NCBI GenBank assembly: GCA_900547645.1 | Contig: URHP01000067.1 | Span: forward strand, 1 to 7,734 | DNA from: an uncultured Eubacteriales bacterium | Lineage (GTDB): Bacteria > Bacillota > Clostridia > Christensenellales > Borkfalkiaceae | Direction: 5' to 3' | Length of the DNA stretch: 7,734 nt | Shown here: in pieces, positions 5,157-7,734 of the stretch | Numbering within the stretch: the stretch's first letter is position 1 | Layout of the letters: every line of letters begins with the position of its first letter | Notes under the pieces: generated by a model | Databases searched by the model: none | What the model was told of the DNA's origin: nothing | What the model saw: the letters and a program-made list of their open reading frames with translations, nothing else | Made by a program: the position numbers and the translations under genes

Positions 5157-6871
5157 AGCGTCCCCTCCTTTTCCTGCGAGGCGGCGATCTCGCGATAGAG
5201 CTCGCAGCGCTCCATCAATTCGTCGTGCGTGCCGATCCCCGCCACGCCGCCGTCGTCCAGAACGACGATCTTATCCGCATGCCGCACGGAAGCCGTACGC
5301 TGCGAAACAACGATGACGGTCATATCGAGTGCAGCGAGCGCCTTTCTGAGGCGCGCGTCCGTCGCGTAGTCGAGCGCGGAAGAACTGTCGTCAAGGATGA
5401 GCACTTCGGGACGGCGCACGAGCGCGCGGGCGATGGTCAGCCGCTGACGCTGTCCGCCGGAGAGGTTGCGGCCCTCCTGCGCGATCTCGCCGTCCAGACC
5501 GCCCTTTGCCGCAATGACGTCCTCCGCCTGCGCGATGCGGGCGGCGCGCATGAGTTCTTCGTCCGCGGCGTCCCCCCTGCCCCACAAAAGATTGGAACGG
5601 ACGGTGCCCTTGAAGAGCACCGCCTTCTGCGGCACGACGCCCACGCGCTCGCGCAGCTCTCCGGCGGGAATGGCGCTGACGTCGCGTCCGCCGAGGCGCA
5701 CCGTCCCGCGGCTGGCAGGATAGAAGCGGGGCAGCAAACTGATGAGCGTCGTCTTTCCCGAGCCGGTGCCCCCGAGGATGCCCACCGTCTCGCCGCGACG
5801 TGCCGAAAAGGTGATATTATGGATGGCAGGCGCACCGCCGCCGTGATAGGCGAACGTGACGTCTTCGAAGGAGAACGCAGGCGCATCGGCAGACCACCCG
5901 TCCTTGGCGGGGGCGAGCACGGAGGGCTCCCCCTCCAGTTCGAGCACCGCTTCGATGCGCTTTTCACAGGAGATCGCCTTGGATGCGGTAAAGATCAGAT
6001 TGGCAAATTTGACGAGTTCCACAAGGATGATGGAGAGATAACTGTAGAGCGCCACCACGTCGCCCTGCAGGATAAATCCCCCGTCCACGCGGATCGCCCC
6101 CACCCAGACGAGCGCGATGGCGGCAACGCTCACAAGCGTATAGGTGAGCGGATTGGTGAGCGCGGCAATGCGCCCCGCGCGCTTCTGCTCGCGGCGGAGC
6201 GACGCGTTGCGCGCGGCAAATTCGCGCTCTTCGTCCTGCTCCTTGCAGAACGCGCGGATGACGCGCACGCCCGCAAGATTTTCGCGCGTGGCAAGATAGA
6301 CGCCGTCCATGCTGCCCTGCACCCGCCTGTACATGGGAACGGTAGCGCACATAATGCCCACGACCGCCGCCGCCAGCAACGGCGTGACCGCAACGAACAC
6401 GAGCGCCGCCTGCCAGTCGACGACGAACGCCATGACCGTCGCGCCCAACACGACGATGGGCGAACGCAGAAGCAGGCGGAGCGTCATATTCACGCCCGCC
6501 TGCACCTGATTGACGTCGCTCGTCATGCGCGTGATCATCGTTGCCGTGCCCATGTCGTCGATCTGCGTGTACGAAAGGGACTGCAGTTTATCGAAGAGCC
6601 GCCGCCGCAGTTCCGCCGAAGCCCCGACCGCCGCCTTCGCCGCAAAAAACTGTGCGGTGAGCGCAAATGCAAGCCCCGCCACGCCGAACGCGACGAGGAT
6701 GAGACAACGGGTGACGATGTACGTCACGTCCCCCGTCGCAATGCCGACGTCCACGATCATCGCAACGACGAGCGGGACGAAAAGTTCCATGCACGCTTCG
6801 CACAGCTTGAAAAGAGGCGACAGGATCGCCTCGACGCGGTACGCCTTCATGCAGGAAAATAAGTGCTTCAC
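5153..6871 (-). CDS. ABC exporter half-transporter with degenerate ATPase site
   Basis: Complete, 572 residues: a six-helix membrane domain (about 1-310) and a nucleotide-binding domain (about 333-572). Motifs: Walker A GGTGSGKTT (367-375, K373), Q-loop Q415, perfect signature LSGGQRQ (470-476), and Walker B VLILDD, where the catalytic Glu is replaced by D495. The H-loop is VVSQR, with Q524 in place of His. Asp and Gln at these places mark the non-hydrolysing half of heterodimeric exporters such as TM287 of TM287/288. The start is GTG 6871-6869, supported by AAGGAG (6883-6878) 6 nt upstream; an internal ATG at codon 8 has no such site. The stop is TGA at 5155-5153, inside the GTGA overlap with the next gene. 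It lies 12 nt after the antiporter gene in the same operon. Together with the 579-residue protein it should form one exporter; the substrate is not deducible. Confidence 0.95.
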   Translation of the reverse strand: MKHLFSCMKAYRVEAILSPLFKLCEACMELFVPLVVAMIVDVGIATGDVTYIVTRCLILVAFGVAGLAFALTAQFFAAKAAVGASAELRRRLFDKLQSLSYTQIDDMGTATMITRMTSDVNQVQAGVNMTLRLLLRSPIVVLGATVMAFVVDWQAALVFVAVTPLLAAAVVGIMCATVPMYRRVQGSMDGVYLATRENLAGVRVIRAFCKEQDEEREFAARNASLRREQKRAGRIAALTNPLTYTLVSVAAIALVWVGAIRVDGGFILQGDVVALYSYLSIILVELVKFANLIFTASKAISCEKRIEAVLELEGEPSVLAPAKDGWSADAPAFSFEDVTFAYHGGGAPAIHNITFSARRGETVGILGGTGSGKTTLISLLPRFYPASRGTVRLGGRDVSAIPAGELRERVGVVPQKAVLFKGTVRSNLLWGRGDAADEELMRAARIAQAEDVIAAKGGLDGEIAQEGRNLSGGQRQRLTIARALVRRPEVLILDDSSSALDYATDARLRKALAALDMTVIVVSQRTASVRHADKIVVLDDGGVAGIGTHDELMERCELYREIAASQEKEGTL

Positions 6872-6877
6872 GAAAAT

Positions 6878-6883
6878 CTCCTT
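6878..6883 (-). promoter_or_regulatory. Ribosome-binding site deciding the GTG start of the first ABC gene
   Basis: AAGGAG lies 6 nt before GTG 6871-6869 and directly follows the antiporter TAA (6886-6884). No promoter fits in the 12-nt gap, so the ABC genes depend on transcription from upstream of, or within, the antiporter gene. Confidence 0.85.
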
Positions 6884-7734
6884 TTACGCGGGAAGGAACA
6901 AATAAACGTAGTACGCGGCGTATCCCAAAAGGAACACGACGCCCGCCGCCCTTCCCAGGCGGTGTTTGTCAAACATGGCGAGCCAGTACAAAAGAAGCGC
7001 CGCCGCCAGCGCGACGAGCGCGTCCACCAGATTGTCCGTCAGGCGGAATTCAAGCGGCGCAACGAGCGCGGAGACGCCCGCAATAAACAAGATATTAAAG
7101 ATATTGCTGCCGATGATGTTGCCGACCGCAATGTCCGTCTGTTTTTTCGCCGCCGCCACCACCGAAGTGACGAGTTCGGGCAGCGAAGTCCCCACCGCGA
7201 CCACGGTGAGTCCGATCACGCGCTCGGACATGCCTGCCGCCCGCGCGACATACTTTGCGCCTTCCACCAACAGCGTGCCTCCGCCCACGACCATACCAAG
7301 CCCGAGCAGGGTGAGGATGACAAGAAACCATGTCCGCGCCTTGAGTTCCCGATAGCGGGCACCCAGCCGGGTCGCAGGCGGCTTTTCCGCTTCTGCGGGC
7401 GCGGTCTGCACCCCCTTGCGCGCATTCTTCAGAAGAACGACCATGTACGCGGCGAACACGGCAAGAAAGATCAGCCCGTCCCACCATTCGAGCGCGTTTC
7501 CCCAGACGCCCAGCCCGATCAGAAGCGCGCTTGCCAGCAGCAGCACGGGAATATCGAGGACCAGGGAGGACCGACGCACGGGAAGTTTGCAGATGAGCGC
7601 CGAGACGCCGAGGATCAGCAGAATGTTGGCGATATTGCTGCCGACCACGTTGCCGATGGAAAGATCGGCGGAACCCGTCGCGGCGGAAGTGACCGAGACG
7701 GCGAGCTCGGGAATGGAAGTGACGAACGCAACGC
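6884..7734 (-). CDS. Calcium/sodium antiporter (CaCA family, YrbG-like), N-terminus missing
   Basis: Partial: the reading frame is open to the right edge. 282 residues are visible (codons from 7732), and perhaps 30-40 N-terminal residues are missing compared with the usual 310-330. CaCA proteins swap Ca2+ against Na+ (or H+/K+) across the inner membrane, using two inverted alpha repeats. Alpha-1 is at visible residues 5-37: TSIPEL with E9, then GNVVGSNIANILLILG. Alpha-2 is at 181-218: GTSLPEL with E186, then GNIIGSNIFNILFIAG. Hydrophobic helices fill the rest, with a charged cytoplasmic loop at about 103-133 between the halves, the standard plan. The Gly before Thr-Ser-x-Pro-Glu in alpha-1 is Val here (AFVTSIPEL), while alpha-2 keeps Gly. 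An internal GTG at 7648 is not the true start because the conserved alpha-1 motif lies upstream of it. The gene ends with TAA at 6886-6884, 12 nt before the ABC exporter pair. The ion actually carried cannot be settled from sequence. Confidence 0.93.
   Translation of the reverse strand, partial: VAFVTSIPELAVSVTSAATGSADLSIGNVVGSNIANILLILGVSALICKLPVRRSSLVLDIPVLLLASALLIGLGVWGNALEWWDGLIFLAVFAAYMVVLLKNARKGVQTAPAEAEKPPATRLGARYRELKARTWFLVILTLLGLGMVVGGGTLLVEGAKYVARAAGMSERVIGLTVVAVGTSLPELVTSVVAAAKKQTDIAVGNIIGSNIFNILFIAGVSALVAPLEFRLTDNLVDALVALAAALLLYWLAMFDKHRLGRAAGVVFLLGYAAYYVYLFLPA

Noticed and set aside
5138..6862. A 574-codon plus-strand open frame almost exactly antisense to the first ABC gene
   Set aside because: Its composition (Arg, His, Asp and Gly rich, with no domain) is what a GC-rich coding strand gives in the mirrored frame. 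The minus-strand gene has every ABC motif.

Overview
This is a 7.7 kb contig fragment, almost certainly bacterial. It most resembles an uncultured, GC-rich gut member of Clostridia/Bacillota. The pointers are a canonical rubrerythrin, a ClC exchanger with a TrkA-C tail, a lipoprotein S1C-type protease with a TNYHVV active-site block, a heterodimeric Firmicutes-type ABC exporter, strong AGGAGG ribosome-binding sites and sigma-A-like promoters. This placement is inference; no rRNA or marker gene is present. All genes lie on the minus strand. The first 48 bases are not genomic: they are an Illumina Nextera i7/Read 2 adapter with its index, left on the contig end.

Reading from right to left, in the direction of transcription: (1) 7734-3417 is one tight operon. 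It encodes a calcium/sodium-type (CaCA) antiporter that runs off the right edge, followed by two ABC exporter half-transporters. The antiporter and first ABC gene are 12 nt apart, and the two ABC genes overlap by GTGA. A strong hairpin terminator at 3375-3404 closes the operon. (2) 3309-1640 is a single-gene unit for a ClC chloride/proton exchanger. Its promoter sits so close to the ATG that the mRNA may be leaderless. It ends at a terminator at 1640-1667. (3) About 1636-661 holds rubrerythrin followed 39 nt later by a small Asn-rich gene that is frameshifted by a 4-bp tandem duplication. It ends at a terminator at 661-690. (4) 630-49 is a gene with its own promoter for a lipoprotein trypsin-like (HtrA/S1C-like) serine protease. 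It is cut by the adapter junction four residues after its catalytic histidine.

The two ABC half-transporters should act as one heterodimer. Every departure from consensus (catalytic Glu to Asp, H-loop His to Gln, LSGGQ to LSEGQ) falls in the same composite ATP site, so one site is degenerate and the other canonical. Rubrerythrin provides peroxide reduction in an anaerobe. ClC and CaCA handle ions.

I see no CRISPR array, tRNA, rRNA, prophage or insertion sequence, and no clear new multi-gene system. The best leads are the frameshifted small gene behind rubrerythrin, the possible leaderless clc transcript, and the pairing of an ion antiporter with a heterodimeric exporter.
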